Shown one piece after another: positions 9,821 through 19,131 of a stretch of 64,000 bases of DNA (position 1 is its first letter; each line of letters opens with the position of its first letter). The position numbers were made by a program, and so were the translations under genes. The notes under the pieces are model-generated. The model saw only the letters and a list, made by a program, of their open reading frames with translations. It searched no databases and was not told the DNA's origin. This stretch comes from a virus: positions 55,045 through 119,044 of the IMG/VR virus record IMGVR_UViG_3300042503_002645; one strand, written 5' to 3'.

Positions 9821-10311
9821 TGGCACACGGGCAGCCCAAGGGCGTCGTTGACGCGGCGTTCGAAGAGCGCATCAAGGACCTGGAAGCGTACGCCAGGAAC
9901 TGCGCCGAGCAGTTCAAGACGTGGGAGGACCCGCGCCCGTGGGCCGTGCCCGAGCAACTCAAGGACCGCGACCTGTTGGACGTTCCCAGCCTGCACGAGC
10001 CGTGTTGGAACCGTAACAACATCAACGAACTGTACTCTGAACAGGTGCTGAGTGATTACGGAGCAGAAAGCGGCACGGTCGGCGACCTGATCGCGATGAA
10101 GTGGCAAGCTGACTTTATGGCCGTAGAAGAGCGCGCCTTTAGATTGCGCCACGCGTCACTCCCGCGGTGCGCGGCGGTGGCGCATGGGCGCATGGACGGG
10201 CACGGGATCACTGAACACGGCATTTTCTCGAATCTTCGGCGCGCGGTGCAGGCTTACATCGACGCGGGACGCGCGAACGCGGCTCCCGGCGCTAACGACG
10301 ACTACGCATGA
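9820..10311 (+). CDS. Hypothetical protein in baseplate operon
   Basis: 163 residues, with ATG in a TGATG overlap with the sigma-like gene and GGGAGG upstream. The N-terminal half is charged and helical (EERIKDLEAYARNCAEQFKT). His and Cys residues are scattered through the rest without a clear metal site. The family is not recognised. Coupling to the sigma-like gene suggests co-expression and perhaps joint function. Confidence 0.55.
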   Translation: MAHGQPKGVVDAAFEERIKDLEAYARNCAEQFKTWEDPRPWAVPEQLKDRDLLDVPSLHEPCWNRNNINELYSEQVLSDYGAESGTVGDLIAMKWQADFMAVEERAFRLRHASLPRCAAVAHGRMDGHGITEHGIFSNLRRAVQAYIDAGRANAAPGANDDYA

Positions 10312-10319
10312 GGTTGACC

Positions 10320-10787
10320 ATGGGCGTTGCCGACTACGCAGACCGCAAGTACGACTACCTGGCTTTTCGTGACGTGAAGCCGCTGGGCGACCAGCGGCTG
10401 GGGCTGGAGCTCTACAACAAGAACACGAGCGGCCAGATCGCTACGGGTATTCAAAAGCTCGCGCAGCGGTGGGCGCTCGAGTTCCTCACTGAGCGCGGCT
10501 CGATGCCGGGGCTGCCGGAGCGCGGGTCTGACTTCATGCTGGCTGTGCGGCGGGGTTATCTCCGCAGCGAATTGGACGTGATTACTACGTTCAACACGGC
10601 CAATTTGTACATGACGCGCGCGCTGCGCAACGAAGAATACGAGGGCATGCCGGATGACGAGCGCTTCGATTACGCCGAGATCCGGAGCGTGGAATTCCTA
10701 CCCGGATACATGAACCTAACTGTTATGATCAACAGCGTCGCAGGCGAGTCGCGCGCCGCAATTCTCCCCATTGAAACACTGGTGTAG
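10320..10787 (+). CDS. Possible gp25/W-like baseplate wedge protein
   Basis: 155 residues from ATG 10320, preferred over ATG 10308 because GAGG lies at proper distance. The order of elements fits gp25-like wedge proteins: a helix (IQKLAQRWALEFLTERGSMP) then RGSDFM, followed by a basic/aromatic segment and a final strand pair. These proteins connect baseplate wedges to the sheath. It lies immediately before the J-like gene, the usual W-J order. Similarity is weak and unconfirmed. Confidence 0.45.
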   Translation: MGVADYADRKYDYLAFRDVKPLGDQRLGLELYNKNTSGQIATGIQKLAQRWALEFLTERGSMPGLPERGSDFMLAVRRGYLRSELDVITTFNTANLYMTRALRNEEYEGMPDDERFDYAEIRSVEFLPGYMNLTVMINSVAGESRAAILPIETLV

Positions 10788-10795
10788 GTGCTTTT

Positions 10796-12439
10796 ATGGC
10801 CCTGGAAATCGGCAGCCTGTCGGAGCTGAATGCAGCGCAGGTCGACGCGATGTTTGCGACGTTCACGCAGCTCATGAAGGAGCGCCATCCCGAGGTCGAG
10901 TTGACCCGCGGCGTGTTCCATGACCTGGTCGTTTACTTCAATGCTGTCCTGAATGCCTCGGTCCGCGAGAACATTTCCCGGGTGCTGGCCAGCAACAGCC
11001 TGCTGGCTATCTCCAGTAACCCGGAGCTGGCCGACGATGCCTTGGTGGACAAGGTGCTCTCCAACTACAACCTGGCCCGCGACGCCGGAGCGCAGGCCGT
11101 GGGAGAGGCCACGCTGGTGTTTAACCTGAACACGCAGACTTCGATCTCGGCCGCCACGGTATTTTCCGCGGACGGCATTCAGTTTCAGCCTACGCAGACG
11201 TTCACCGCCCTGCCGACCGGTTCGATCGCCGCGGACGACAGCCAGCGGGTGATGATCCCGGCGGGCGACGGATCATACGTCATCAACATCCTAATGCGTG
11301 CCGTCTCGGTGGGGACGGCCGGTAACATCCGCCGCGGCACGAAGCTCATTCCTGACAACATCATTAACAACACCACGCAGGCGTTCGCGGCCACGGACTT
11401 CGTGAACGGCGCCGAGCCGCTCACCAATGTCGAGTACATCAGCAAGCTCTCGGCGGGCCTGGCCTCCAAGGCGATCGGCGGTCGGCAGAACTACATCGCG
11501 CAGATCCGAAACCAGGCCGCGTTCACGAACATCCCCCATCTGTCGATCATCGGCTGCGGTGACCCTGAGCAGCAGCGGGATCAGCACAGCCTGTTCCCCA
11601 TCTCCGGCGGCGGCAAGATCGACATTTACACGCAGACGCATTCCGCCGCCCAGGAACGCGAGCATCTGCGCGAGGCGGTGTACGTCGGCCCGGGCACAAA
11701 CGGCACGATCTGGCAGGTCGTGCTGGGACGTGACGCCGCGCCGGGTTTCTACGAAGTCGTGCGCGTGGCCAAGCCGCTCGCCACCGCGGACACCGGTTAC
11801 GCCGTGGTGCAGGACTCCCGCAACTTTGACCTGACGGACCTGGACTTTGTGCCAGATATCGTCAGCGTCGCGGAGGGCGCCTACACCCGTTACCAGACGG
11901 CCGTGATTCGCTTCGAGGACACGGACACGCTTCCCGGGACGCTCGTTCCCCAGGTGAGCCGCGCGTTCTACTCCGTAACGACCGCAGGCCTGCCGCTCAT
12001 CAACGAGCTACAGGATTACCTGGCTGACCGGGACGTGCGCAGCCGTGCCGCCGACGTGCTGGTCAGGGCGGCCGTTCCCTGCTTCACAAAGATATCTTTC
12101 GAAATCCGCAAGGCCGCGAACGACCCGGCCATCGACACAGCGCCCATCAAAACCGCCCTGGTGGCGGCTATCCGCGAGGTCGGCTTCACCGGCCAGCTCC
12201 ACGCGTCGACCATCTCGAGCGTCGTGCACCGGTACCTTACAGGCCGGGCGGCGCTGGGGGCGATCGACATGTTCGGCCGCATCCGGCGCCCTGACGGCAC
12301 AACGCAGTACGTCCGCGACAACACCCTGCTGCAGATTCCCGACGACCCGGCCCGCCTGGTGACGGGGCGCACGACGGCGTTCCTGGTGGGCGAAGACGAC
12401 ATCACGATTTCCTTTGTCGCCGCGGGCTTCACGAACTGA
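10796..12439 (+). CDS. Baseplate J-like protein (gpJ/gp6 family)
   Basis: 547 residues. The layout is that of P2 gpJ / T4 gp6 type wedge proteins: a helical N-terminus with LTRGVFHDLVVYFNAVLNAS, a central region with GTAGNIRRGTKLIPDNI, and a C-terminal wedge domain ending in TLLQIPDDPARLV. These proteins form the dimeric ring of the contractile-tail baseplate. The GATATC site at 12091 is the full palindrome AAAGATATCTTT and is read out of the Asp-Ile frame, as AAG-ATA-TCT. Confidence 0.8.
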   Translation: MALEIGSLSELNAAQVDAMFATFTQLMKERHPEVELTRGVFHDLVVYFNAVLNASVRENISRVLASNSLLAISSNPELADDALVDKVLSNYNLARDAGAQAVGEATLVFNLNTQTSISAATVFSADGIQFQPTQTFTALPTGSIAADDSQRVMIPAGDGSYVINILMRAVSVGTAGNIRRGTKLIPDNIINNTTQAFAATDFVNGAEPLTNVEYISKLSAGLASKAIGGRQNYIAQIRNQAAFTNIPHLSIIGCGDPEQQRDQHSLFPISGGGKIDIYTQTHSAAQEREHLREAVYVGPGTNGTIWQVVLGRDAAPGFYEVVRVAKPLATADTGYAVVQDSRNFDLTDLDFVPDIVSVAEGAYTRYQTAVIRFEDTDTLPGTLVPQVSRAFYSVTTAGLPLINELQDYLADRDVRSRAADVLVRAAVPCFTKISFEIRKAANDPAIDTAPIKTALVAAIREVGFTGQLHASTISSVVHRYLTGRAALGAIDMFGRIRRPDGTTQYVRDNTLLQIPDDPARLVTGRTTAFLVGEDDITISFVAAGFTN

Positions 12440-12449
12440 CAGGTGACTG

Positions 12450-14027
12450 ATGGCCGTATTCGTCTATCCGGGCTCCGACCTCGACCGTGCCAATGCTCTG
12501 CTGGCCGTGCTGGGCAGTTTCTGGGCGCGCACCTACGCCGCGAGCGACCAGGTGCGTTCTTACACAACCGCAACAGCGCAGTCTGTCGCGCAGTCGCACC
12601 GCAACCTGCTTGAGGTGGCGGCGGCGCTGAGCCGGTTTGAAGTGCCGCTCTATCACACCGAGAGCTGGGTGCCGATCGCGCTGCGCAAGAGCGAAATGAA
12701 CGCGGGCCTGGTGGGCGCGGCGCGCTTCAACGATGGCCTGGTCACGTTCGACGACAACAAGGCCCGCTTCGACCAGCCGATCGCGCGCGCTACATATGCT
12801 TTCCCGAAGCCAGAGAAGCTGGTCAGCGCGGCGCAGATGTTCAACAAGCTCGTCGTGCCCACGGTCGCCCTGTCCGAGAACGTCGACTTCTACATCGACG
12901 AGACCCGGTCGGCGATCGTGTTCACTGCCGACCCGTTTGAGCGGCCGGACTTTCTGCGGCGCATCATCTACGAAAACTCGCAGCCCGTTGACGAAGAGAT
13001 CACGATCTGGGCGTTCCAGGGTCAATTTGATTACGAGTATGTGTTCAACCAGTTTGCGTACGCCCTGGGGATGCGGCTAAAGACCAGCCAGGGCTTCAAG
13101 AACCTGATGAACGCCGTGATCGATGGCCTGGTCAACGGCGGCGCCACGGCGCTCGACCTGGACCTGGCGTTCTCGGCGATCTGTGGCATTCCGCTGGCCA
13201 CGGAAACCGAGACGGTCGAGGTTTTACAGCGCGACGCCCACGGGATCTTCATCGCCACCGACAAGCACGTTTACCGATTTCCGGACGACGCCGTGCCCGT
13301 GGTGGCCGCCGGAGATAGGGTCCGGGCTGGTTCGCCGTTGGTTGACGCGCTGACCGTCGTGCCGCTGACCGACGGAACTGTGCCTGTAAGCGTTTCCGCG
13401 CTGGCGCTCGACGGCGGCTATTTGGCAGCCTGCTTTTACGCGGACCTGGTGTTCGAAAACAAGGAGCTGCCGCTCGAGGTGCGCACAGACCACCCGAGCG
13501 GTTACACGTTCGTGCGGTTCCCGCTGGGCGGCTTCCCTGCGGACGCGGAACGCTTTTTTGACGAGCTGCACGCCCGAGGCGTTGCCGCCGCGCAGTTTGT
13601 GCCGGACCCATGTGACCGGAAAAACCGTAAGCTGGGGACGCTGGCGCACCTCCTTGACCGGCGGGCCCAGCCCTCCGGCGAGCCCAACGCCAGCCACCTT
13701 CCGGCTACGATCAATCCGCTCCAGTTCATCGCAAAAAACATCCTGCGCAACAATGTCTTCCTCGTCCGTATCCGGGCGGGCGCGTTGGGGCAAAATCGGC
13801 TCGGCTTGTACAATATGAGGCACCTGCGGCAGCTTTTGCCGCCGCACTCGGCCATGATCGTGATTTACGAGATCGGTGGGATCCGGGACAGCGTTAACGG
13901 CGAAGATAACGTGTCGTCCGGCGCAAGTACCTTTACCGGAGCCGAGCCGCTAACGGACGCAGTGACCGAGGAAATGGTGCGGGACGTCGGAGCAACCGCG
14001 CGAGCACTGTCTGGAACGTGCCAATAA
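12450..14027 (+). CDS. Baseplate/tail structural protein after J
   Basis: 525 residues, starting 10 nt after the J-like gene, with CAGGTGAC upstream. A helical N-terminus (about residues 1-70) leads into long beta-rich segments, including a lipoyl/barrel-like AGDRVRAGSPLVDALTVVP. Position corresponds to gpI or gp7/gp8-type wedge components. No specific family recognised; the structural role is inferred from the operon. Confidence 0.5.
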   Translation: MAVFVYPGSDLDRANALLAVLGSFWARTYAASDQVRSYTTATAQSVAQSHRNLLEVAAALSRFEVPLYHTESWVPIALRKSEMNAGLVGAARFNDGLVTFDDNKARFDQPIARATYAFPKPEKLVSAAQMFNKLVVPTVALSENVDFYIDETRSAIVFTADPFERPDFLRRIIYENSQPVDEEITIWAFQGQFDYEYVFNQFAYALGMRLKTSQGFKNLMNAVIDGLVNGGATALDLDLAFSAICGIPLATETETVEVLQRDAHGIFIATDKHVYRFPDDAVPVVAAGDRVRAGSPLVDALTVVPLTDGTVPVSVSALALDGGYLAACFYADLVFENKELPLEVRTDHPSGYTFVRFPLGGFPADAERFFDELHARGVAAAQFVPDPCDRKNRKLGTLAHLLDRRAQPSGEPNASHLPATINPLQFIAKNILRNNVFLVRIRAGALGQNRLGLYNMRHLRQLLPPHSAMIVIYEIGGIRDSVNGEDNVSSGASTFTGAEPLTDAVTEEMVRDVGATARALSGTCQ

Positions 14028-14036
14028 GGGAATGCC

Positions 14037-14684
14037 ATGGCCTGCGACAAGATTGGAGTTAACGGGTCCGGGGTGCGCGGGCGCGTCACGCTGTGGCGCG
14101 TCGACGAGGCGAGCGGCCTGCTGACGCCCCTGCACAGCCAGCGCAACCAGATCGTCCTGTCATGGGGCCACATCGCGGCGCGCCAGCTCGGGTTTCGGCC
14201 GGGCGCCGGTCGGCCCAGCTACCACATCTCGGCGATGTACATCGAGTACGAGAACGTGGGCGACCCGGAAGACCCGGCGACCGTGGCCGTTCTCAATTCC
14301 CGCGACTTCGACCCGGATTACTACTACGGGCAGCTGGTGAACAGCTCGACCCAGGGCTTCGTTCGCGTGCCGCTGCGAATCGAGCCGACGCTCGGTATCT
14401 CGGCGCAAACTGCCGATGATTACCCCGACTACTTCACAGACGGCGTGAACGGCAACCAGCTCACGTTCTTTGCGCAGACCTCCAACGCCGAGGTGCAGAA
14501 CGCTGTCCCTTTTGGCGCGGCTTACAACAGCAAAGTGTACGCCGCCGCCCTGGTCGCCACCCCTGCGGGCGACGACCACACCCAGGACGTTGTGTTCGCG
14601 CGGACGACTTTCGCGGAGGCCAACCAGGTCACCAAGGAAGCGTCCTCGCAGATCGGCATCTCCTGGGACGTCGCCTTCGAATAG
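14037..14684 (+). CDS. Hypothetical distal baseplate/fibre protein
   Basis: 215 residues, ATG 14037 behind AAGGGA. The sequence is beta-rich, with many Tyr/Asp residues (DFDPDYYYGQLVNSSTQGFV) and a final segment TKEASSQIGISWDVAFE typical of tail-fibre-associated proteins. It opens the appendage gene block. Exact function is not recognised. Confidence 0.5.
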   Translation: MACDKIGVNGSGVRGRVTLWRVDEASGLLTPLHSQRNQIVLSWGHIAARQLGFRPGAGRPSYHISAMYIEYENVGDPEDPATVAVLNSRDFDPDYYYGQLVNSSTQGFVRVPLRIEPTLGISAQTADDYPDYFTDGVNGNQLTFFAQTSNAEVQNAVPFGAAYNSKVYAAALVATPAGDDHTQDVVFARTTFAEANQVTKEASSQIGISWDVAFE

Positions 14685-14726
14685 TCGCTCAATCACGCGG
14701 ACGTGTGAAAGTCTGGGAGGACAGGG

Positions 14727-16619
14727 ATGTCCAGCAGCCAATGGTTCAACAACGTTAAGCACGTCGCGCCGGGCGAGCCCGTGAACGCGGGCGTTGTCTC
14801 TCGGCCTGACCAGGCGCTCGTCAACCGCACGAACTACCTGAAGGAGCGCCTCGACGCCGCAGCGCTGGGTCAGGCCCTGTTCGACACGGACGCCACGGTT
14901 GCGCCGGACGTGCTGCCCGGACAGCCGGTGTACTGGAACGCCGCGACGCAGCGGTACGAAAAAGCCATCGCGCTGGCGGAGATCGAGCCCAACACGCAGA
15001 CGGTCGTTACGCGGCCCTCAAGCGACGTGCTCGGTCTCTGCTACCGGAAGCGGTCCGCTACCCTGGCTGACATCGTGCTGCGCGGCATTGTGCAGCTCCC
15101 GGAGCTTACCAACGCCATCGCGGGCACGATCACGCCCGGGCGTTACTACCTGTCGGCCACCGAGCCCGGCAAGCTCGTCAAACAACGACCGCCCGTTTCT
15201 GTGAACGTCTGTTTCGTGCAGGGTGTCAAGGACAGCTGCGCCGACGCCCCGTGGGTGCTCGTGATGCCGCAGGTTCGCGACTTTCTCGAGGACCACATTC
15301 ATTACCGCTTCGAGCTGACGACGCTGCCCGCGGGCGACCACGACCCGGAAGAGGCCGCGCTGAGCGGCGTGCATACCGTCACCGACGCAGACGACTCGCT
15401 GCCCGGCTGGCTCCCAGCTAACCACGCGGTGTTCGACGGCCGCGCGCCCGCAGGCGCAAAGTTTGGCTACAACCTTTCGCAGCACCAGGCGCTCTCGCTT
15501 GTCTGGCCGCCCCAGCCGCTCCAGGCGGTCGCTGTGCTCTGGGACAAAGGCATAAACCGCGTTGGCGCCACAGAAGTCCCGCTGGGCGCGGACGGGCTGT
15601 GCGTTGTCAACAAGGACGGCATCTGGTGGATGAACGATTGCTACGCCAACGTGCCCTGGCCAGCGGACCTGAGCACCTCCGAGACCTCGTCCGAGGGCAG
15701 TCTGCCGGAGTGCCCCAAGCCGGAAAGCATGCGGCTGGTGGTGGTCTTCCTGCGCATGCTTTACGGCAACGACCGCAGCGTCGTGACCAGCCTGAAGCCC
15801 GCGTCTGGCAGCCCGATCACGGTGGTCAACTGCGACGGTCTCCCCGCGAACGTCGACAACGCGCTGACGGGCGATCTGGAGCTCGGACTGAACCTGCAGC
15901 TTCTGGAAGACCCGGTAGTTGTTAACGGCGGGCAGGTCTACAAGCAGATCACCAACGAGTTCAAGTTTCGCAAGGGCTGGGTGACCGAGGGCGTCCGCAT
16001 CGGCTTCGGTCCGCTGACGATCAACAGCACCAACAGCCGCGTGTTGACAAGCTCGGAGAAGACCGCGCTGGATCTGCCGCCGACAGACACGTCCTTGCTC
16101 CATCAGGGCCTGATCACGCTCTCCTACGACGACCAGCTCGTCGAGCGCGAAATCTCGCCGCAGATCATCAGGCTTTCGGACACGGTCGAGCGACTCTACA
16201 AGGATATCCCGTATCTGGGATTTCCCGAGGGCCAGAACTCGCTGGTACGCGTGCGACTCAACGTGCCCGCCTCGAACCTGGGCCAGTTCCTCGAGATGAA
16301 GATCCGCGTGCAGCTCTTCGGCCGCACGACGGGCCTGCTGCCTGAGATGACCATGTCGTACCGGCGGCTGCCCAGGCCGTCGCCGAATCCGGTGGCGCTC
16401 ACGCCGTCCGACTTTGAGTACGACATTGACTTCACCGTGCCCACCACCTCGCTGGCGATCGACACGATGGTCGAGATTGAGAGCGAGTCGTTCTGCATCA
16501 AGGAAGGCGACACGATCCTGGTCACGCTGGCGCGCAACGGCGCGTCGGACAGCTACAACGCCGAGGTCGGGATGCTGCGCATGTCTGGAATCGTGAACGT
16601 TTCTTCTACTTGCACGTGA
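14727..16619 (+). CDS. Probable tail fibre/distal baseplate protein
   Basis: 630 residues, ATG 14727 with a strong GGGAGGAC. The N-terminus has VSRPDQALVNRTNYLKERLD, a phage fibre-like attachment helix. It is followed by a beta-rich body and a C-terminal domain with IDTMVEIESESFCIKEGDTI that resembles a jelly-roll receptor-binding part. It lies between the J-like block and the paralogous YP-motif proteins. Role as a fibre or fibre-connecting protein is inferred. Confidence 0.5.
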   Translation: MSSSQWFNNVKHVAPGEPVNAGVVSRPDQALVNRTNYLKERLDAAALGQALFDTDATVAPDVLPGQPVYWNAATQRYEKAIALAEIEPNTQTVVTRPSSDVLGLCYRKRSATLADIVLRGIVQLPELTNAIAGTITPGRYYLSATEPGKLVKQRPPVSVNVCFVQGVKDSCADAPWVLVMPQVRDFLEDHIHYRFELTTLPAGDHDPEEAALSGVHTVTDADDSLPGWLPANHAVFDGRAPAGAKFGYNLSQHQALSLVWPPQPLQAVAVLWDKGINRVGATEVPLGADGLCVVNKDGIWWMNDCYANVPWPADLSTSETSSEGSLPECPKPESMRLVVVFLRMLYGNDRSVVTSLKPASGSPITVVNCDGLPANVDNALTGDLELGLNLQLLEDPVVVNGGQVYKQITNEFKFRKGWVTEGVRIGFGPLTINSTNSRVLTSSEKTALDLPPTDTSLLHQGLITLSYDDQLVEREISPQIIRLSDTVERLYKDIPYLGFPEGQNSLVRVRLNVPASNLGQFLEMKIRVQLFGRTTGLLPEMTMSYRRLPRPSPNPVALTPSDFEYDIDFTVPTTSLAIDTMVEIESESFCIKEGDTILVTLARNGASDSYNAEVGMLRMSGIVNVSSTCT

Positions 16620-16625
16620 TAATCC

Positions 16626-17579
16626 ATGGCAGTCGGCAACTGGAATCTCCAATTCCTAAACCACAACTCGCAGCGGGCGTATCCGCTGACCGAGCGCGCC
16701 ACCAAAACAGACACGACCGGCACGATTCGCATTCCGGACAGTTTCATCGTCGGCATGAACCTGCCAATCCACGCCGGGCTGGAGATCGAGCCCGCGAAGT
16801 TCTACATCAAGACTCTGCTGCTGGCGCCGACCGGCTTTAACATCACGATCAGCTACGACAACGGCCAAGGCGAAAGCAACCCAGACGTGGCCGCGGCGAT
16901 CATTGCCCGCAGCGCCTTCGCGCCGAACCGGGCCTTCGCGCTGGCAGGCGTCGATGAGTTCGTCGACACGATCGGCGAGGTTGTCATTGGGCGGCTAGAC
17001 GAGATCGACGCGCTACCGCCCGGGCTGTACACGTTCGCGCCCGAGGCCGGAGCGCTCGAAACTGACCCGGTGCGCCCCATGATCCGCGGCATCCCGCGGC
17101 TCCGCGTGGCCAGCGGCGCCGAGATCAGCGAGGACATCTACGGCGACGTGACGCTTGTCGCGGGCGCCAACATGCGGATCGTCGTCGAGAACAGCCCGAC
17201 CGCTGACCCGCGCATCACCTTCAGCGCTATCAGCGGCGAGAACCTCAACAAGGACTGCGCCTGTCAGACGCCGCAGACGGGCGAGTGCATTCGCTGCATC
17301 AACGGAGTGTGCTCGGACGACGGCACGTTCACGCTTAACCCGGGCGAGTGCGTCGATATCACGGCGGCCAGTGGCGGCCTGTCGTTCGCGGACATCTGCG
17401 CCCAGCCCTGCTGCGGCTGCGCCGAGCTGGACGCGCTGGCGGAACAGGTGGACCGCTTCAGCGACGGCGTGAACACGCTGCAGAACTTCACGTCCCGGCT
17501 GAGTGCGGAAGTTACGCAGATGTCGCTGGTGGTTCTGGGCAGTCGACTGGGCGACACCGGTTGCAGTACCTGTAACTGA
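16626..17579 (+). CDS. YP-motif appendage protein, paralog 1
   Basis: 317 residues. The N-terminal segment NHNSQRAYPLTERAT matches the same position in the proteins at 19132, 20695 and 21479, defining a shared domain of about 150-180 residues. The middle has GDVTLVAGANMRIVVENS, also echoed in the paralogs. Then comes a Cys-rich stretch (CACQTPQTGECIRCINGVC) and a C-terminal helix (about 275-305). Likely a virion surface protein with a common docking domain and a variable tip; this is inference from the paralogy. Confidence 0.55.
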   Translation: MAVGNWNLQFLNHNSQRAYPLTERATKTDTTGTIRIPDSFIVGMNLPIHAGLEIEPAKFYIKTLLLAPTGFNITISYDNGQGESNPDVAAAIIARSAFAPNRAFALAGVDEFVDTIGEVVIGRLDEIDALPPGLYTFAPEAGALETDPVRPMIRGIPRLRVASGAEISEDIYGDVTLVAGANMRIVVENSPTADPRITFSAISGENLNKDCACQTPQTGECIRCINGVCSDDGTFTLNPGECVDITAASGGLSFADICAQPCCGCAELDALAEQVDRFSDGVNTLQNFTSRLSAEVTQMSLVVLGSRLGDTGCSTCN

Positions 17580-17587
17580 GGGCCGCC

Positions 17588-19129
17588 ATGAGCTGCGACG
17601 ACTTCATTATTTCGCCGCGGGGCCGAGCGGGCATTGGCGTGAATCAGCCGCAGAGCGGGCTGGACTACCCGCTTGTCGCGCCCTCCGCGGACATTAGATA
17701 TCTAATCGCCGACTTCTACCTGGCGTACGACGACCCGCACTTCTACAGGGCTGCCATCCCCGAGCGCGTCCATCCGCTGCGCATCAAGTGGCTGTACGGC
17801 GTCGGCTGCGAGGCTGCCAGCGCGCCGGGCTGGGCGCCGACGCCCGTGCACGCCGCGGACATTATCGTGGTGGACGCCGAGGAGAACGTCGTCTTCGACT
17901 CGACGCAGCTCATCGCCGCCCGTGGCGATCCGGAATACTCGAGCTTTCGCCAGCGCTCCTGGGGCGACGACTACGAGATCTACGAGTGGATCGGCAGCGA
18001 GGCCGTTTGTCGCCTCGTCGTCTACAAGACCTGGCCGCCGTCTTCGAGCACTGCCATTGACGACGAATGGGCGCGGCGAAACTGGCCCGTGCATTTGGCG
18101 CCTGAGAACGCCGTCCTGGACGAGCGCGCCGTGTACAAGCTGCCGCGCCGTCTGCGGTCGCTGCGCGTCGGGGCCACGCCGACCGGGCTCGCGTTCCGGC
18201 AAACCGGCGTGGTGCTCGCCGAGGGGCACAACATGGAGATCACCGCAGCCGCGCCAGGCCGCGTCGGCGCGCGGCGCAACACGAACATCACGCTCGCCGT
18301 CATCCCGGGCACCGGGACCGGCAAGTACGAGGACTGCCCCGAGGACGAACCGACTAGCCCTATCCTGCAAATCAACGGCGTGTCACCGCGCGAGGGTGGC
18401 GATTTTCTCCTGTCCGGAGCTGACTGCATCTACATCAGGCAGCCGACCGAGCTTGTGGGCGACCGTGCCCGCCCGCTCCGCGTGGGCGGTTCGGCCGCGC
18501 TGGCGATCAATACTGACTGCCCGGCCTGCTGCGACTGCCCTGATTACGCCGCCGTTGCGCTCTACATGAATCGCGTGGCGGCGCTATACGCCGGTGTCGG
18601 CCAGCAGGCGCATCAGGCCAAGCTGCTCCACGAGGGCAACATCGACCGCTGGGTCGAGCAGCGCGATTGCCGCCTGCAGCGACCGCTTCGCGTGCTCATG
18701 ACGCCGCAGAACTGCCCGACCGTAGACGTCGTGATCATGTACTGCAACCAGTGCCAGCAGTGCGCCGAGGACGTCTCCCTGGCCGTTTCGTTCAGTGCGT
18801 TCCCGGCGCCCGAAACGGTCGAGGTCGTCTGCGGCTACACAACGCTGACCGCGCCAGGTTACCCCGGCGTGAATTACAAGCTACAAGGTACATACCCGAA
18901 CTTCACGGCGCAGTTGCCGCCGATCGACGTCGGAAACTCTGCGTACGTGAAGTTCCGGCTGCGGTTCCTACCGAAAACGGCGCCATATGCCGTCACCGCG
19001 ACGCTGACCGGAACGGACGCCGGAGACGCAGTCCGGGCGGGGTGTGAACTTACGAACCCGAGTGCGTCCGCGACGACCACGGTCACGCTAAAATGCAGCG
19101 CCACCGGTGAAACCCTGCAGAACTGTTAA
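17588..19129 (+). CDS. Large Cys-containing appendage protein of the YP block
   Basis: 513 residues. The N-terminus has GLDYPL and DIRYLIADFYLAYDD, a weaker version of the YP domain. The middle contains CPACCDCPDYAAVALYMNRV and repeated CNQCQQC-type cysteines; the C-terminal 120 residues look like a beta-sandwich. At 17694-17705 the AT-rich palindrome TTAGATATCTAA is read as AGA-TAT-CTA, using rare codons. Virion appendage role inferred from neighbours. Confidence 0.5.
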   Translation: MSCDDFIISPRGRAGIGVNQPQSGLDYPLVAPSADIRYLIADFYLAYDDPHFYRAAIPERVHPLRIKWLYGVGCEAASAPGWAPTPVHAADIIVVDAEENVVFDSTQLIAARGDPEYSSFRQRSWGDDYEIYEWIGSEAVCRLVVYKTWPPSSSTAIDDEWARRNWPVHLAPENAVLDERAVYKLPRRLRSLRVGATPTGLAFRQTGVVLAEGHNMEITAAAPGRVGARRNTNITLAVIPGTGTGKYEDCPEDEPTSPILQINGVSPREGGDFLLSGADCIYIRQPTELVGDRARPLRVGGSAALAINTDCPACCDCPDYAAVALYMNRVAALYAGVGQQAHQAKLLHEGNIDRWVEQRDCRLQRPLRVLMTPQNCPTVDVVIMYCNQCQQCAEDVSLAVSFSAFPAPETVEVVCGYTTLTAPGYPGVNYKLQGTYPNFTAQLPPIDVGNSAYVKFRLRFLPKTAPYAVTATLTGTDAGDAVRAGCELTNPSASATTTVTLKCSATGETLQNC

Positions 19130-19131
19130 AC

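Noticed and set aside
15018-16652. 544-codon minus-strand open frame
   Set aside because: Exact shadow of the fibre gene at 14727; no motifs, and the plus-strand gene has a strong ribosome-binding site.
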